Shown: positions 24,864-34,161 of the stretch, in pieces
Layout: the number at the start of each line of letters is the position of its first letter
Position numbering within the stretch: the stretch's first letter is position 1
Source of the DNA: Bacteroidales bacterium
Lineage (GTDB): Bacteria; Bacteroidota; Bacteroidia; Bacteroidales; UBA12170
Assembly (NCBI GenBank): GCA_021157585.1
Contig: JAGGWH010000016.1
Span: 1 to 44,011, forward strand
Reading direction: 5' to 3'
Length of the DNA: 44,011 nucleotides
Program-made: the position numbers and the translations under genes
The notes under the pieces: model-generated
The model's database searches: none
Told to the model about the DNA's origin: nothing
What the model saw: only the letters and a program-made list of their open reading frames with translations

Positions 24864-26057
24864 ATGAACCACTTAAAATTATTTTTTCTCGCATTAACGC
24901 TATTACTATTTTCTTTCTTGGGTTTTCCTCAAGATATTCCAAAAGAAAAAAATCAAGTGGAAGTTATTTCCCCTTCCATATTAATAGATAAACTATCTGA
25001 TAAAGTTGATGAAACTTCCGGCTTGATATTTTATCGTGGGAGTATATGGACTTTAAACGATAGTGGAGGAAAACCACAGATTTATCGCTTAAATGGTAAA
25101 ACGGGTAAAGTTGTTCAAGTTGTAAATATCAAAAATGCTAAAAACATAGATTTTGAAGATTTAACGCAGGATGATGATTTTATTTATGTTGGAGATATGG
25201 GTAATAATTATGGAAACAGAAAAAACTTATGCATATATAAAATTGCTAAGGCAGATATTCCGAAAGAAGGTGATATTAACCTAAAAGCAGAACTGATTAA
25301 GTTTAAGTATGCCGATCAGAAGAGTTTTCAGAAGAAAAATCGCAGAAATGATTTTGATTGTGAAGCAATTGTAAGTGTGGGCGATAAACTTTATTTGTTT
25401 ACTAAAAATTGGGTTGATGCAAAAACGAGAGTTTATGCTGCTCCAAAAAAAGCAGGTGATTTTACTTTGGAAGTTGTTGATGAATTTAATGTAGATGGAC
25501 TAATTACGGCAGCAGAATATCAAGCTGAAACCAAAACCCTTAGCCTTTTAGGGTATAAAGATTTTATGCCTTTTATATGGGTGTTTTGGAATTATCAAGA
25601 GCAAGATTTTTTTGGAGGCGAAAAGCGTCGTTTTAATATGGAAAGTATTCATGGTGCTCAAACAGAAGGAGTTTGCTTTAATGGCAAAGGGGATGTTTTG
25701 ATAAGTTGTGAGCAATCGTATTTTCCGCAAAGATTATATAGTATTCCACTTAAAGCATTAAGGAGTAAAGATGAGTTTTTGGCTCAGTGCAAGGGAAATA
25801 AAAATCTTGATCTTTCGTCTACTTTTGATGTCGATAAAAAAATTATTAATCTAAAAGTTAAAGGATTAAATAAGGGTGCTTATACCGTTGAGATATTAAA
25901 TGAGATTTGGAGAACGGAAAAGATTTCTTCTTTTAAGGCTAAAAAAAGAAACGAAGAAAATATTGAGCTGAAAGCCAAGAATTTAAAAGCGGGAATGTAT
26001 TATCTCCGAGTTGAACAAAAAGACTTACTCAAAGTAAATCGAGTTTACATAAAATAA
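24864..26057 (+). CDS. Exported protein of unknown function, beta-propeller-like with a T9SS-like tail
   Basis: 397 residues from the ATG at 24864 (an adjacent TTG at 24861 is in frame). Signal peptide LKLFFLALTLLLFSFLGFPQ. The body has repeated beta-strand patterns around SGLIFYRGSIWTLNDSGG, FEDLTQDDDFIYVGDMGNN and CEAIVSVGDKLYLFTKNW, resembling SdiA-regulated or propeller-type secreted proteins. The last 80 residues (FDVDKKIINLKVKGL ... LKAGMYYLRVEQKDL ... VNRVYIK) look like a T9SS sorting domain without the usual PNP motif, so surface localisation is plausible but less certain. No function is known. It is tightly packed between folD and queE, whose products are unrelated. Confidence 0.7.
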   Translation: MNHLKLFFLALTLLLFSFLGFPQDIPKEKNQVEVISPSILIDKLSDKVDETSGLIFYRGSIWTLNDSGGKPQIYRLNGKTGKVVQVVNIKNAKNIDFEDLTQDDDFIYVGDMGNNYGNRKNLCIYKIAKADIPKEGDINLKAELIKFKYADQKSFQKKNRRNDFDCEAIVSVGDKLYLFTKNWVDAKTRVYAAPKKAGDFTLEVVDEFNVDGLITAAEYQAETKTLSLLGYKDFMPFIWVFWNYQEQDFFGGEKRRFNMESIHGAQTEGVCFNGKGDVLISCEQSYFPQRLYSIPLKALRSKDEFLAQCKGNKNLDLSSTFDVDKKIINLKVKGLNKGAYTVEILNEIWRTEKISSFKAKKRNEENIELKAKNLKAGMYYLRVEQKDLLKVNRVYIK

Positions 26058-26064
26058 TTAATGT

Positions 26065-26700
26065 ATGTCTGAAGATACCACAGATGAATTACTTTTGAGT
26101 GGAAAGACACTTCCTTTAATGGAGGAGTTTTATACTATTCAGGGAGAGGGATTTAATACCGGACAAGCCGCTTATTTTGTGCGCATTGGTGGTTGCGATG
26201 TTGGTTGCCACTGGTGTGATGTAAAAGAATCGTGGAATGCTAAACTTTTTCCTGCAACTCCAACAGATAGCATAGTTGCTAATGTGGCTAAATGTCCTGC
26301 TAAAGCTGTTGTGGTTACCGGTGGAGAACCTTTGATGTACAATCTAAATTATTTTTGCTCTGAATTAAAAAAAGAAGGAATAAATAGATTTTTAGAAACA
26401 TCCGGTTCTCATCCGCTTAGCGGCGAATGGGAATGGATATGCTTGTCGCCCAAGAAAAATGCGCCTCCCTTAAACCCAATTTACAGTAAAGTTAGTGAGT
26501 TGAAAGTAATTATTGCTAATAAAGGCGATTTTGATTGGGCTGAGAAAAATGCTAAGTTGGTTAATGATAGTTGTCATTTGTATTTACAACCCGAATGGAG
26601 TAAATCAAAATTATTGATGCCTATTATTACTGATTATATTATGGCGCATCCACGATGGAAAATTTCTTTACAGAGTCATAAGTATATGAATATTCCTTAG
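26065..26700 (+). CDS. queE: 7-carboxy-7-deazaguanine synthase QueE (radical SAM)
   Basis: 211 residues. Radical SAM cluster Cys44-x3-Cys48-x2-Cys51 in GGCDVGCHWCD, preceded by FYTIQGEGFNTGQAAYFVR and followed by VVTGGEPLMYN and the FLETSGSHPLSG segment. It converts 6-carboxytetrahydropterin to 7-carboxy-7-deazaguanine in queuosine/7-deazaguanine biosynthesis. No queC, queD or queF is in the window. It starts 7 bases after the previous stop. An earlier ATG at 26061 gives only a three-codon frame, so 26065 is the start. Confidence 0.93.
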   Translation: MSEDTTDELLLSGKTLPLMEEFYTIQGEGFNTGQAAYFVRIGGCDVGCHWCDVKESWNAKLFPATPTDSIVANVAKCPAKAVVVTGGEPLMYNLNYFCSELKKEGINRFLETSGSHPLSGEWEWICLSPKKNAPPLNPIYSKVSELKVIIANKGDFDWAEKNAKLVNDSCHLYLQPEWSKSKLLMPIITDYIMAHPRWKISLQSHKYMNIP

Positions 26701-26739
26701 CCTGTTTTCTAACAACTTGGGTTAGCAGATAAGAATAAA

Positions 26740-27504
26740 TTATTGCTTCTTCTCATTAACGCCAAAGCCAAACAAAGCAAAATCATATTTTATCGGATCA
26801 TTGGGATCAAAGGAGCGGAGCGATTCGGTTATTTCAGTAACGGCTTTCCAGTCGTTTTGTTTTCGTAATAGTAAGCCTAAACTTCTACCGATACGACTTG
26901 TATGCACATCAAGTGGAAGCATAAGCTTGTTCGGCGAAATATTTCTCCAAATACCAAAGTCAACGCCGGAATTATCTTTTCTAACCATCCACCTCAGATA
27001 CATGTTTAGTCGTTTGGCTGCCGAGTTTTTTGCCGGATTCGATAAGTGCTTTTCGCTTCTTTTCAGATGAGAAATACTATTAAATAAAGTGTTGAATTCT
27101 ATTAAAGCCGTTTTAGCATTAGTCGTAAAACCATTTTCAAATACTTTTTCTAAACCTCCAAAATTCAGATATATGTTTTGGAGCGAACTGATAAAAAACT
27201 GCATGTCAACAGCTTGAAAAGTTCTATGTTTGAATGTGTCGAAAACTTGTAAGTCTGTATCAGAACAATTACGGACAAAATCTGCCGGAGCATAATCCAT
27301 CATTTCCATTAATCTATTTGCATTTCGGATAATTACAGGACGTTGACCCCAAGCAATACTGGCAGCTAAAAAACCTGCTATTTCTATATCCTCTTTTGCG
27401 GAAAATTGATGTGGAATTTGAATAGGATCATTTTCGATAAATTCAGGTCTATTGTATTTTAAAGTATAGTCTTCTAAAAATTCTAACAGCTGATTTCTAT
27501 CCAT
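26740..27504 (-). CDS. TIGR02757 / DUF2400 family protein
   Basis: 254 residues, full length for the family. It shows the conserved FLAASIAWGQRPVIIRNANRL segment, LPLDVHTSRIGRSLGLL, and DPIKYDFALFGFG near the C-terminus. The family is found mainly in Bacteroidota and other anaerobes; the helical LPLDVHTSRIGR region recalls the HhH-GPD DNA glycosylase fold, but function is unproven. The start codon overlaps the stop of the upstream CHAT gene by 8 bases, so the two are cotranscribed and coupled. It is convergent with queE (39-base gap, no convincing terminator). Confidence 0.85.
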   Translation of the reverse strand: MDRNQLLEFLEDYTLKYNRPEFIENDPIQIPHQFSAKEDIEIAGFLAASIAWGQRPVIIRNANRLMEMMDYAPADFVRNCSDTDLQVFDTFKHRTFQAVDMQFFISSLQNIYLNFGGLEKVFENGFTTNAKTALIEFNTLFNSISHLKRSEKHLSNPAKNSAAKRLNMYLRWMVRKDNSGVDFGIWRNISPNKLMLPLDVHTSRIGRSLGLLLRKQNDWKAVTEITESLRSFDPNDPIKYDFALFGFGVNEKKQ

Positions 27505-30500
27505 TTTTTTTCTTTTTACGTATTATTAAGGCAAGGATTATTAGAATTGGTATTATATATTCTAAGCCTTTTCCAAAATTGGATTTGCGAGAAACTATTG
27601 CTGTTTCATTTCCTATAAGGGTAAATCCTGCCCAATAATAGGGGTGAGAATACATAGCATTTCCTTTATTTATCATATCTAATTTAGCGCGATGTAAAGC
27701 CATGTTTTTTTCTAATCCTTTAGCTAAATAAGTGTAAAATCCGGCTATAAGGTCGGCACTATATTTATCGTTAACATCCCAATGTGTCATGACAACACTT
27801 GGTACTCCTGCATATTGAAATCCGGTAGAAAGACTCATAATGCCCTCGCCTTTGTTTAGTTTTCCGTTACCGGAATTACAAGCACTTAAAACTGCAAGAT
27901 CGGCACTTAAATTCATGCCAAATAGTTCACTTACAGTAAACATTCCGGATGAATGCTTGTCGTTAGAAAAAACTAATTTTGATTCCAAAGGATTATCATC
28001 ATTTAAAACGGCATGCATAGCGAGATGCAAAACGGAAGCTTTAGGAGCCTCTTTTTTAAAGTTCTTTTTTGTTGCTTCTTCGCCTTTAAATATTTTAGGA
28101 CTGAAAAAAGTGGAAATACTCTCGAGCTCTTTGTTAACATACAATAAAGGCATTAAAATATAATCATCTTTTATTGTCGTGTCACACCGGTCTAGAAAAG
28201 TATAAGTTGGAGCAAAAGCAATTATTTGTCCATGATTAGCTTTCTTTTTCTGTGTGTAGCTAAAATAAATTGCTGCTGAGTTTAAGGTGCTGCATACATT
28301 ATCGTTAATAAAATATGGTAAATCTCTATAGTTAGGTCGTTCATTTACAGCAGTGTCGCTAAGCAAAATATCAAAAGGTAAATAGCTAAGTATCCCATCG
28401 GGGATTATGAGTAATTCTTTTCCTTTAATTTGCTCAGCAAAATCCCCTAAAAGAAATTGATAATTCTCGTATGCTAAACTTATAAACGACTTATAATCGG
28501 CATAACTATTATCTGTGTTTACGTGGTGTAAAAGTTGTAATAGGCGTAGAATAGAATTGTTAAAACCCTGTGGTATTTTTTTTGAAAACACAGCCGCTTC
28601 TTTTTTCGAAATAACATAAACTAAAAGTAAAGAATCACTTAAAGCATAATCTACTATGACTTTATTCTTTGATAATTGTTTCTGCACATCCGAAATTTGG
28701 ATGATATTATTTCCGTAAAAAAGTCTGTAATACTCGGGATAATTAGCAGCTAAAACTTTTTGTATACTATCCAGACTTTTTTTAAAAATTTGTTTTTGTT
28801 GAAGATATATCCAAGTTGTTTTTTTGTTTGATGTTAAGCCTTCCATTTTTTCTTCGAGGCTTAGTAAGCTTTGTTTTAGGCTATTTTCTTTTTTGATTAA
28901 TTCGTTTGGAACGTTTGATAAATGAATAGAATCATTTTGTTGTAAACTTGCTAATAAAGCAGTTGATTTGTTTTGTTCAATAAGAGAAAAGCCGGCATTA
29001 AAATATTTTGATTCTTTACTGAGTAAATAAAGTTTGTACGAAACCTGAATAGCTTGATTGAGAAGGTTGTTTACTTCTTTATTTAAAATCAGATTAGAAG
29101 AGTATTTTTGTGAAAGGCGAAATCCTTCAACCAATTTTATACTCAATTGATAGGTATCGAAAGATGCTTTAAGATATTTTATGTCTTTAGTTTTTTCATA
29201 ATATTGAGCCAATGCACGAGCTTTCCAGCCTATACTATTGGTTACCGACGATAATTTAATATTTACTTTTTCAGGATTTATCAAAATGTCGGTTGAATTA
29301 AATCCCGGAGTTAAGGCTATAATAGATTTTTGAATAATTTCTAAAGCTTTTTCTGTGTCGTTTTCTTTGATAAAATATTTTGCTTGAGCCAGTAAAGCAC
29401 GACCCAAAGGTTCGTTTTTATCCCCCAAAGAAGAATGATATCCGCCAACAGCAAGATTCAAATAATATAAACCAAGCAGCTTATCTCTACCTGTTTGTAA
29501 ATAAAAAGAGCCTAACCAAAAATAAGTGTCTGCGGCTTCTTTTTCGTCTATAACACTCTTAGTTATTGCAAGATGATTTGCCCATTTAAGCATAGCTTCG
29601 GCATCATCTATACGGTTGGCTTTCCATAGTGTTTCTCCAAAAACACGTAATTGGTCGGGCTTTAATTCTTTTAATGAGCGGGCTAACTTAAAATATTCAA
29701 TTGCTTTGTCGTAATCTTCTAAGCTTTTGTAAACAGTGGCTAAATCGGAATACGAATTAATTAACAAAGAATGATTATCCGGCAAAAGTTCTCTATAAAT
29801 AGAATTTGCCTGTAAATATAAGTTTAAAGCATTTTCGTAATCTTTCAGCATGTAAAGAGAGGATGCTTGCGATTGTATAATGCGGGCTTTTTCTAAAACC
29901 GAACCATTAGCCTTATTAAAAAACACTAAAGATTTTTTGTATAAATCAATAGCTTTCGAATATTTAGCAAGAAAATGGTTCAAAAATCCTTTTCTTGAGT
30001 ATAATAATCCCAATTCTTCCTGATGTTCAGGGTTTTCTTCATCTAGCATTTCGATGGCTTCATTATAGTAATTTTCGGCTAAATCGTAATGGGATAATCT
30101 GGAATAAGAATCTCCAAATCTTCCGTAAATAGATGCAAGTTGAACTATGTTATTGCTTTGTAAATATACTATCTCTTTGGCTTTGCCAAGATAGGAAAAT
30201 GTATTTACCGAATCACCTTTTATGGAGTATATCTGACTGATATTCTGATAGGTATCTATTAAAATTGTATCGTAAACCTGAATGTGATTTTCGCGGTAGC
30301 TAATAGTTTTCTTATAATTGATAATTGCACTGTCATATTCATTATTATAGAAATAAATATTTCCTATTAAATGATACAGTTGAGGATATAATTCATTAGG
30401 ATCAGGAAACTTTTTTGTTTTACCTTTTAACCAAAAGACAATATTCGACGAATTAGTCATATCCCCCTTTTTCCAATACTCATAAGCTAAAATTTTCCAA

Positions 30501-30700
30501 CTTAATAAGTTATTTATGTTTCTATTGTTGAAGGTGTTTAGGAAATTATAAGTAGAGTCGAGTGATTTGCGTTGAATAAGTTTGTTAAATTGTTCTTGAT
30601 CACGTTTTAGGAAATCTTTTTTAATATTAGTTTCTTGAGCACTAACAGTTAAAAGTGTTGACACAAAAATGAGAACAGTTAAACATTTTTTTTTAAACAT
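27497..30700 (-). CDS. Exported, membrane-anchored TPR-CHAT protein
   Basis: 1067 residues from the ATG at 30700. The frame extends to 30754, but that start would lie upstream of the promoter's expected transcription start, and 30700 gives a good signal peptide (MFKKKCLTVLIFVSTLLTVSAQ). Residues about 90-560 are tetratricopeptide repeats (for example DSAIINYKKTISY, KAIEYFKLARSL). A coiled region leads to a C-terminal CHAT domain with the caspase-like dyad His896 (HLAMHAVL) and Cys941 (LSACNSGNG). One transmembrane helix (about 1048-1060, YIIPILIILALII) and a Lys-rich end follow. Topology implies a periplasmic protease domain anchored in the inner membrane. Many CHAT proteins are cytosolic; substrate and trigger here are unknown. 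Confidence 0.85.
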   Translation of the reverse strand: MFKKKCLTVLIFVSTLLTVSAQETNIKKDFLKRDQEQFNKLIQRKSLDSTYNFLNTFNNRNINNLLSWKILAYEYWKKGDMTNSSNIVFWLKGKTKKFPDPNELYPQLYHLIGNIYFYNNEYDSAIINYKKTISYRENHIQVYDTILIDTYQNISQIYSIKGDSVNTFSYLGKAKEIVYLQSNNIVQLASIYGRFGDSYSRLSHYDLAENYYNEAIEMLDEENPEHQEELGLLYSRKGFLNHFLAKYSKAIDLYKKSLVFFNKANGSVLEKARIIQSQASSLYMLKDYENALNLYLQANSIYRELLPDNHSLLINSYSDLATVYKSLEDYDKAIEYFKLARSLKELKPDQLRVFGETLWKANRIDDAEAMLKWANHLAITKSVIDEKEAADTYFWLGSFYLQTGRDKLLGLYYLNLAVGGYHSSLGDKNEPLGRALLAQAKYFIKENDTEKALEIIQKSIIALTPGFNSTDILINPEKVNIKLSSVTNSIGWKARALAQYYEKTKDIKYLKASFDTYQLSIKLVEGFRLSQKYSSNLILNKEVNNLLNQAIQVSYKLYLLSKESKYFNAGFSLIEQNKSTALLASLQQNDSIHLSNVPNELIKKENSLKQSLLSLEEKMEGLTSNKKTTWIYLQQKQIFKKSLDSIQKVLAANYPEYYRLFYGNNIIQISDVQKQLSKNKVIVDYALSDSLLLVYVISKKEAAVFSKKIPQGFNNSILRLLQLLHHVNTDNSYADYKSFISLAYENYQFLLGDFAEQIKGKELLIIPDGILSYLPFDILLSDTAVNERPNYRDLPYFINDNVCSTLNSAAIYFSYTQKKKANHGQIIAFAPTYTFLDRCDTTIKDDYILMPLLYVNKELESISTFFSPKIFKGEEATKKNFKKEAPKASVLHLAMHAVLNDDNPLESKLVFSNDKHSSGMFTVSELFGMNLSADLAVLSACNSGNGKLNKGEGIMSLSTGFQYAGVPSVVMTHWDVNDKYSADLIAGFYTYLAKGLEKNMALHRAKLDMINKGNAMYSHPYYWAGFTLIGNETAIVSRKSNFGKGLEYIIPILIILALIIRKKKKNG

Positions 30701-30723
30701 AATTATGACGCAATAGGATTTAA

Positions 30724-30755
30724 CAAAAGTAGGCTTTGTGTTACACACATCCAAA
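30724..30755 (-). promoter_or_regulatory. Promoter (TTTG - 20 bases - TACTTTTG) of the CHAT gene
   Basis: Minus strand: TTTG at 30755-30752, a 20-base spacer, TACTTTTG at 30731-30724. Both boxes match the Bacteroidota consensus exactly. Transcription would start near 30717, giving a leader of about 17 bases to the ATG at 30700 and ruling out the longer reading frame. Confidence 0.7.
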
Positions 30756-31141
30756 GGCTCAAATTGATTTCTATTGATATATAAACAAAAAAGGAGAGAA
30801 TAAAGCTGTTATTCATTACTTTAAAGATACAAATTATTTTACAAATAGAATTTTACGGTCGCCAAATTGTTATATTTCAGTAATTGTGTTTTTTTATAAA
30901 AAATATTTTTTTGTGTTTTTTTCTTTTAGTAGCCTGTCAATTTGACTATGTTTCAAGGCTTTGGCAAAAAAATTGAGAAATAAGTCCTAATTCTACTAAT
31001 GTAGTATTGGTTAATATTTATATTGCTGATATTGTGTTAGTTATAATTATTTTAATAAAATAAAAACTAAATACGCCAACTATCACCGACAGTTTTTCGG
31101 TTAGTTGGAATATAATACTGACAAAAACACAGGTTTAAGAT
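30756..31141. other. Non-coding spacer upstream of grpE
   Basis: AT-rich divergent spacer with no credible gene. It contains a hairpin just before grpE (31076-31108) and a short palindrome gtcaa-t-ttgac around 30937-30947. I find no exact TAnnTTTG box for grpE and no CIRCE element, so the grpE promoter is not identified. Confidence 0.5.
31076..31108 (+). promoter_or_regulatory. Hairpin in the presumed grpE leader
   Basis: Outer stem ccaacta (31076-31082) / tagttgg (31102-31108) and inner stem accga (31085-31089) / tcggt (31097-31101): 12 pairs with one 2-base bulge and a 7-base loop. It ends 33 bases before the grpE ATG with no T run, so it is not a terminator. It may be an operator or an RNA structure affecting heat-shock expression; this is inference. 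Confidence 0.45.
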
Positions 31142-31762
31142 ATGAATAAGGAAACAAAAAAAAGTAAAAAAGACCACGCTACTAATAAGCCAAAAAAAGA
31201 TACTGCTAAAAAAGCAAAGACTAAAAAGTTAGATGAAAAAGAGCAGTCTGTTGAAGAGAAAAAAATAGAGGAAGTTAAAGAAGATAATCAAGAGGAAATA
31301 CCTTCTTGCGAAACTGATATTGAGCAATTAGAAGCAACAATTGCTGAACTAAAAGATAAGCACTTACGGTTATTTTCCGAATTTGAGAATTATCGCAGAC
31401 GCACAATGAAAGAGCGTATAGAATTATTCAAAACTGCTTCTTCGGAAATTATTATAGAGTTACTCGGTATACTTGATGATTTTGATAGAGCAAATAAATC
31501 TTTTGAAACGGCTACCGATATAGAAGCTGTTAAGCAGGGGTTTGAACTAATTCACTCTAAACTTCAAGGTTTGCTTGCAAAAAAAGGTTTAGAGAGTATG
31601 GATGCTTTAGAAAAAGATTTTGATACTGATTTTCATGAAGCTATTACTGAGATTCCTGCTCCAACAAAAGAGCTTAAGTCGAAAGTTGTTGATGTTATTG
31701 AAAAAGGATATTTATTAAACGGTAAAGTTATTCGCTTTGCTAAAGTAGTAGTTGGGAAATAA
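31142..31762 (+). CDS. grpE: Nucleotide exchange factor GrpE
   Basis: 206 residues. An N-terminal 60-residue Lys/Glu-rich disordered stretch precedes the long dimerisation helix (IEQLEATIAELKDKHLRLFSEFENYRRRTMKE) and the C-terminal beta domain ending GKVIRFAKVVVGK. It releases ADP from DnaK. It is followed 22 bases later by dnaJ; dnaK is not in the window. Confidence 0.95.
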   Translation: MNKETKKSKKDHATNKPKKDTAKKAKTKKLDEKEQSVEEKKIEEVKEDNQEEIPSCETDIEQLEATIAELKDKHLRLFSEFENYRRRTMKERIELFKTASSEIIIELLGILDDFDRANKSFETATDIEAVKQGFELIHSKLQGLLAKKGLESMDALEKDFDTDFHEAITEIPAPTKELKSKVVDVIEKGYLLNGKVIRFAKVVVGK

Positions 31763-31784
31763 GCTTAGGATAAGTCTATAAGAT

Positions 31785-32927
31785 ATGAGTAAAAGAGATT
31801 ATTACGATATATTAGGTGTTGATAAAAATGCTACTGAAACAGAGCTGAAAAAAGCTTATCGTAAGGTTGCTATCAAATATCACCCTGATAAAAATCCGAA
31901 TGATAAAGGAGCAGAAGAAAAATTTAAGGAGGCTGCAGAAGCTTATGATGTTTTAAGCGATTCGCAAAAAAGACAACGTTACGATAGGTATGGTCATGCC
32001 GGAGTTGGAGGAGCTGCCGGAGGTGGTGGCTTTAGTGGTGGAGGTATGAATATGGATGATATCTTTAGCCACTTTGGTGATATTTTTGGTGGTGGCTTTG
32101 GTGGTGGCTTTGGCGGAGGCGGAAGTCGTCGCCATGTTAATCGCGGCTCAAATCTTCGTATAAAAGTTAAACTTACACTTGAAGAAATTGTAAAGGGAGC
32201 CGAGAAAAAAGTAAAAGTAACTAAATATGTTAGTTGTAATAGCTGTAATGGAACAGGTGCTGAAAGCGGAGGAACACAAACTTGTAGCACTTGTCATGGT
32301 ACAGGGCAGGTTACGCGTATTGTAAATAGTTTTCTCGGTCAGATGCAAACCTCTACTACTTGTCCGCAATGTGGTGGCGAAGGTGAAATTATTAAACATA
32401 AATGTAAGGCTTGTCACGGTAATGGTATTGTAAAAGGTGAGGAAGTGATTTCTCTTTCTATTCCTGCCGGTGTTGCTGAAGGTATGCAACTTTCTGTTTC
32501 GGGTAAGGGGAATGCAGCTGCTCGTGGAGGAATCGCTGGTGATTTAATTGTTCTTATTGAAGAAATTGAACATCCAGATTTAGTTCGTGATGGTAGTAAT
32601 TTATTGCACGATCATTTTATTAGTTTCCCCGATGCTGCTCTTGGTTGTACTATTAATGTGCCTACTGTTGAAGGAATGGCAAAAGTTAAAGTTGAAGCGG
32701 GAACTCAACCCGGAAGAGTGCTTAGATTAAAAGGCAAAGGCTTGCCTGATGTTAATTCTTATGGACGTGGTGACTTGCTCGTAACTATTAATGCTTGGGT
32801 TCCTAAAAAACTTAATCCTAACGAGCGCGAAGCTCTTAATAAAATGAATCAGTCGGTTAATTTTCAACCCGACCCAAATACTAAAGAAAAAGGATTCTTT
32901 AATCGTATGCGCGACTATTTTAGATAA
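31785..32927 (+). CDS. dnaJ: Chaperone DnaJ (Hsp40, type I)
   Basis: 380 residues, complete. J domain with His33-Pro34-Asp35; Gly/Phe-rich region (about 70-115); four CxxCxGxG zinc-binding repeats (Cys151/154, 167/170, 193/196, 207/210); then the substrate-binding C-terminal domains. It delivers unfolded clients to DnaK and stimulates its ATPase. It is the second gene of the grpE-dnaJ unit, closed by the terminator at 32949-32981. Confidence 0.97.
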   Translation: MSKRDYYDILGVDKNATETELKKAYRKVAIKYHPDKNPNDKGAEEKFKEAAEAYDVLSDSQKRQRYDRYGHAGVGGAAGGGGFSGGGMNMDDIFSHFGDIFGGGFGGGFGGGGSRRHVNRGSNLRIKVKLTLEEIVKGAEKKVKVTKYVSCNSCNGTGAESGGTQTCSTCHGTGQVTRIVNSFLGQMQTSTTCPQCGGEGEIIKHKCKACHGNGIVKGEEVISLSIPAGVAEGMQLSVSGKGNAAARGGIAGDLIVLIEEIEHPDLVRDGSNLLHDHFISFPDAALGCTINVPTVEGMAKVKVEAGTQPGRVLRLKGKGLPDVNSYGRGDLLVTINAWVPKKLNPNEREALNKMNQSVNFQPDPNTKEKGFFNRMRDYFR

Positions 32928-32948
32928 GAATTATTGAATTTAGATACA

Positions 32949-32981
32949 AGCCAAAATGTAATTTGCATTTTGGCTTTTTTT
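32949..32981 (+). terminator. Rho-independent terminator of grpE-dnaJ
   Basis: Perfect 10-bp stem agccaaaatg (32949-32958) / cattttggct (32966-32975), 7-base loop, followed by a run of seven T. It begins 21 bases after the dnaJ stop. Confidence 0.9.
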
Positions 32982-33110
32982 GTCTCCACATATGCTTAAG
33001 AAAGTTATGTGGTACTTTTTGGGGGTTTACGGCTGATTAAGCTAAATGTTAACCTTTGCTGTGTTCGGACTCCTTTCTTGTATTTTTGGCGAGCTGTTTC
33101 TAAAATTACC

Positions 33111-34127
33111 TTATCTATGATCCTTGAAACGAGAATCCATTAATTGATAAACTTTTCGTGACGTGGCTACCCAACCAATATAAGGGCCATTGAATTCTAT
33201 GGCAACAAACTCTCTTGTTTCACCAATATTAACTTCTATCCAGTTTTTACCTGCATCAGTTGTATGATAAAGTAAACCTCTTACACCACATGTCCAACCT
33301 TCATTCGGACTTACAAAGTGAATATCATTTAAATTATGTTTCCCATCAATATACCATTGTTGTTTTTCCCAGGTTCTTCCTCCATTTGTTGTATGTGAGA
33401 TAAAACCACCATCGCCACAAATCCAGCCATCTTGAGAATCGTAAAAATACATTCCATTAATTATCTGGGCATTTGTTTTAAAATTGTATGGAATCCAGGT
33501 TTTTCCTGCATTGGTGGTCTTTAAAATAACTCCACGATTACTAGCATCACGTTGCATCCCAAGGATATATCCATTATTTTTATCTGTAAAAAATACTCTT
33601 GAGAAAAATACATTTACAGGTGATTGATAAATATTCCAGGTTTTTCCTCCATTTTTAGTATATATTATTGCTGCACCTCTGCCAACAGCCCATCCATTAT
33701 TCTCATCTGTAAACCAAATACTTTCCAAAAGAAGGTTATTTCCCGGTGTAGCTTGTGAATTCCAGGTTCCTTCATAACCATGATCGTCGCTATGCGATAC
33801 CATACCACTATATCCACATACCCAAACGTCTTTACCCAATACAAAAATATCTTGCGGATCACTATTAGCATTAATGGAAAGCTTAAGAAAATTCTGTGCC
33901 CACTTCTGATCTTTTGTCCACTGATTAATTTTGCTGACATGGTGAGCGAGATAAGAATTTTTTCTGTTTCCGCTTACAAATACATCATATTCTACACCAT
34001 CAGAAGATAAATTATTTATCATTAAGCCTCCATTACCTTCTTGTTCATAAATTAGCTCCCAATTTGCTTGTCCAAAAGTAATACCGGCAAAAATTAAGCA
34101 TACAAATAACAATGTTATCTTTCTCAT
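33111..34127 (-). CDS. Exported YCF48-like (BNR/Asp-box repeat) beta-propeller protein
   Basis: 338 residues with signal peptide (MRKITLLFVCLIFAGITFGQ). Several repeats of the form xxTxNGGKTW are visible: IIYTKNGGKTWNIY, LKTTNAGKTWIPY, SHTTNGGRTWEKQ and YHTTDAGKNWIEV. Each is preceded by a strand of the type FTDENNGWAVGRG or FYDSQDGWICGDGG. This is the pattern of the YCF48/sialidase-like propeller family. In Bacteroidota such proteins are secreted and mostly of unknown role; no photosystem connection is implied. No T9SS tail is visible. It is the last of three same-strand exported-protein genes (34-base gap from the previous). Confidence 0.8.
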   Translation of the reverse strand: MRKITLLFVCLIFAGITFGQANWELIYEQEGNGGLMINNLSSDGVEYDVFVSGNRKNSYLAHHVSKINQWTKDQKWAQNFLKLSINANSDPQDIFVLGKDVWVCGYSGMVSHSDDHGYEGTWNSQATPGNNLLLESIWFTDENNGWAVGRGAAIIYTKNGGKTWNIYQSPVNVFFSRVFFTDKNNGYILGMQRDASNRGVILKTTNAGKTWIPYNFKTNAQIINGMYFYDSQDGWICGDGGFISHTTNGGRTWEKQQWYIDGKHNLNDIHFVSPNEGWTCGVRGLLYHTTDAGKNWIEVNIGETREFVAIEFNGPYIGWVATSRKVYQLMDSRFKDHR

Positions 34128-34161
34128 AATCTTAATGTTTTATTTATAATTAAACTTTGAA

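Noticed and set aside
27497-30700. CHAT protein as part of an antiphage or CRISPR-linked defence system
   Set aside because: No gasdermin, CRISPR effector or nuclease gene is adjacent, and the protein is predicted to be exported and membrane-anchored.
30701-30754. Eighteen-residue N-terminal extension of the CHAT protein
   Set aside because: It would start upstream of the expected transcription start of a consensus promoter at 30724-30755 and would bury the signal peptide.
31953-32489. Long antisense frames across dnaJ
   Set aside because: They mirror the Gly-rich and Cys-rich codons of dnaJ and have low-complexity Pro/Thr translations.
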